Notes under the pieces: model-generated
What the model saw: only the letters and a program-made list of their open reading frames with translations
Databases searched by the model: none
Told to the model about the DNA's origin: nothing
Source of the DNA: JAQVPN01 sp036170435
GTDB lineage: Bacteria > Patescibacteriota > Gracilibacteria > BD1-5 > UBA6164
Direction: 5' to 3'
DNA length: 7,661 bases
NCBI GenBank assembly: GCA_036170435.1
Contig: JAVHPF010000084.1
Location: 1-7,661, forward strand
Program-made: the position numbers and the translations under genes
Shown: positions 6,348 through 7,661 of the stretch, piece by piece
Layout of the letters: each line of letters starts with the position of its first letter
How positions within the stretch are numbered: position 1 is the first letter of the stretch

Positions 6348-6461
6348 ANNNNNNNNNNNNNNNNNNNNNNNNNNNNNNNNNNNNNNNNNNNNNNNNNNNN
6401 NNNNNNNNNNNNNNNNNNNNNNNNNNNNNNNNNNNNNNNNNNNNNNNNATAATTTCTCATA
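6336..6461. repeat. Identical 13-base ends flanking the N gap
   Basis: The 13 bases at 6336-6348 (ATAATTTCTCATA) are repeated exactly at 6449-6461, directly on either side of the 100 Ns. This is the pattern left when two overlapping contig ends are joined with a placeholder instead of being merged. Confidence 0.85.
6349..6448. other. Assembly gap (100 N), probably artificial
   Basis: A run of exactly 100 N between two copies of the same 13-base end. The likely true sequence has no gap: merging the copies joins the hicB start codon directly to its AT-rich leader. The real hicB-glycosyltransferase intergenic region would then be about 100 bases. Confidence 0.9.
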
Positions 6462-6490
6462 TTTATAAAATTAATAAATTATTTCCTCTT

Positions 6491-6518
6491 ATTTTATTAA
6501 AAATTTTGAAATTATCAA
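6491..6518 (-). promoter_or_regulatory. Candidate promoter of the hicBA-pilin-pyrH operon
   Basis: On the minus strand TTGATA (6513-6518) is followed after 16 bases by TAAAAT (6491-6496). The spacing and -10 box are the same as in the rpmH promoter. Initiation near 6484 would give a leader of about 24 bases to the hicB ATG copy at 6460. The region is extremely AT-rich, so chance matches are easy. The -35 box lies within one arm of the inverted repeat at 6512-6550. Confidence 0.5.
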
Positions 6519-6533
6519 AAATAATTATAATAA
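6506..6533 (+). promoter_or_regulatory. Weak candidate promoter of the glycosyltransferase gene
   Basis: On the plus strand TTGAAA (6506-6511) and TAATAA (6528-6533) are 16 bases apart. A better-looking TATAAT (6526-6531) overlaps but is only 14 bases away. Initiation near 6540 would leave about 20 bases before the ATG at 6561. It overlaps the divergent hicB promoter candidate. Confidence 0.3.
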
Positions 6534-6550
6534 TAAAAATATTTTGATAA
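6512..6550. repeat. Inverted repeat between divergent hicB and glycosyltransferase genes
   Basis: The 9-base arms TTATCAAAA (6512-6520) and TTTTGATAA (6542-6550) are perfect reverse complements, separated by 21 AT-rich bases. The left arm contains the -35 box of the hicB promoter candidate. The right arm ends 10 bases before the glycosyltransferase ATG. It may be an operator or a leader hairpin, or simply an AT-rich coincidence. Confidence 0.45.
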
Positions 6551-6560
6551 ATTTAAAAAA

Positions 6561-7658
6561 ATGAAAGTAGCAATTTTGCATGAAATGCTTGTAAAAAAAT
6601 GATGAGCTGAAAAGGTTGTTGAGAAGATGATGAGAATGTTTCCTGATGCCCCAGTATATACACTGATATATGATGAAAAAAAAATCTGAGACATATTTCC
6701 TGCCTCAAAAGTGAAAGTAGCTCCACTTACTCAAAAAATCTTCAAATGGACAAAAAATCAAAGATTTTGTTTAGCTTTTATGCCTTTAGCTGTTGAAAGT
6801 TTTGATTTCTCAGAATATGATGTAGTAATTTGTAGTTCTAGTGGATTTGCACATGGAGCAATTACAAAACCTGAAACAAAATTCATAGTTTATTATCATT
6901 CTCCTGCTAGATACCTTTGGGATTGGACAAATGAATACAAAAAAGATATAGGTTTTGATAAATGAATTAAATGATATATAATAAACAAATTATTTTTGAA
7001 ATTGAGAATGTGGGATGTAATTGCTAGTAAAAGAGTAGATATAAGCCTAGCAAATTCTACAAATGTTCAAAATAGAATCACAAAATATTATAGAAAAGAA
7101 TCGAGTCTAGTTTATCCTCCAGTTGAAACAACTAGATTTATGCCAGGAGAAAAATGAGATTACTATATAATTATTTCAGCATTAACAGAATTCAAAAAAA
7201 TAGAAGTCGCAATAAAAGCTTTCAATGAAATGTCTGATAAAAAACTAAAAATAGTAGGTGATGGTAATTATAGAACTACTCTTGAAGCTATGAAAACAAG
7301 CCAAAATATAGAATTTTTAGGCCCAAAATATGGACAAGAATTAGTAAATTTATTACAAAATAGTAAATGACTTATTTTCCCAGGAGAAGAAGATTTTGGG
7401 ATAGTTCCAATTGAAGCCCAGGCTTCAGGAAAAGCTGTTTTTGCTTACAGATGAGGATGATTACTTGAAACTGTAATAGAATGAGCTACTTGAGAATTTT
7501 TTGATGATAAAAATTGAGCTGACTTCGTAAATAAATTTATGGAGTTTGATTTCAATATAGACAATAATGTCTACAATGAAGAAAATATTAGAAATAATGC
7601 ACTGAGATTCTCTGAAGAAGAATTTGAAAAGAAAATAATGGAAGCAGTATATAGCTAA
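6561..7658 (+). CDS. Glycosyltransferase family 4 (GT-B fold)
   Basis: A 365-residue GT-B glycosyltransferase that transfers a sugar from a nucleotide donor, probably in surface polysaccharide or glycoprotein synthesis at the cytoplasmic face of the membrane. The N-terminal domain has MKVAILHEMLVKKGGAEKVV (1-20) and the YYHSPARYLWDW stretch (111-122), typical of WbaZ-like GT4 mannosyl/rhamnosyltransferases. The C-terminal donor-binding domain has ISALTEFKKIEVAIKAF (205-221), KIVGDG, and the retaining-type E-x7-E motif (Glu277 and Glu285) in GEEDFGIVPIEAQASGK. The AYRGGGLLETV loop follows. Twelve UGA codons encode Gly, including both glycines of GGAEK and two of RGGG. The ATG follows an AT-rich leader without a Shine-Dalgarno sequence. 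The gene is complete, ending 3 bases before the window edge, and is transcribed away from hicB. The acceptor and sugar cannot be told from the sequence. Confidence 0.93.
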
Positions 7659-7661
7659 AAA

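Noticed and set aside
6332..6547. A plus-strand open frame running across the Ns at 6349-6448
   Set aside because: Half of it is Ns and the rest is AT-rich intergenic sequence antisense to hicB. It has no protein-like composition or support.

Overview
The window comes from a low-GC candidate-phyla (CPR/Patescibacteria) bacterium of the Absconditabacteria (SR1) or Gracilibacteria (BD1-5) type. The decisive evidence is the genetic code. Read with UGA as stop, nearly every gene breaks into pieces. Read with UGA as glycine (translation table 25), thirteen clean reading frames appear. UGA then falls on glycines that are invariant in known families: the GGGN loop of UMP kinase, the GGAEK motif of a family-4 glycosyltransferase, the KGSH motif of HicA, and the YxGVG segment of YidC. 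Real stops are TAA, with one TAG.

Layout, minus strand unless stated. 1-478: unidentified cytoplasmic protein, cut by the window edge. 573-1286: secreted protein with a C-terminal LPKTG sortase-type anchor, with its own promoter. 1373-3220: the classic rpmH-rnpA-yidC set read from one good promoter, ending at a strong hairpin terminator. 3322-6347: a tightly packed row of hicB, hicA, four small two-helix VirB2/TrbC-type pilin-like proteins, and pyrH. Gaps between these genes are 2-19 bases, so they are probably one transcript. 6561-7658 (plus strand): a GT4 glycosyltransferase, divergent from hicB, with overlapping promoter signals and an inverted repeat between them.

Two 100-N scaffold gaps interrupt the sequence. 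The one at 6349-6448 looks artificial, because its two flanks share an identical 13-base end. The one at 5182-5281 hides the N-terminus of one pilin-like gene and is probably shorter than drawn.

How the genes fit together: rpmH/rnpA/yidC and pyrH are housekeeping genes (ribosome, tRNA maturation, membrane insertion, pyrimidine nucleotides). The pilin-like array, the LPKTG protein and the glycosyltransferase point to the cell surface, which matters for a reduced, probably host-attached bacterium. The most unusual arrangement is a HicBA toxin-antitoxin pair at the head of a four-gene pilin-like array that ends in the essential gene pyrH. The four pilin-like proteins share a Gly-Lys hinge whose glycine is UGA in every copy. 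No rRNA, tRNA, CRISPR array or insertion sequence was seen. The longest gene-free stretch is the hicB-glycosyltransferase intergenic region, which is about 100 real bases plus Ns.
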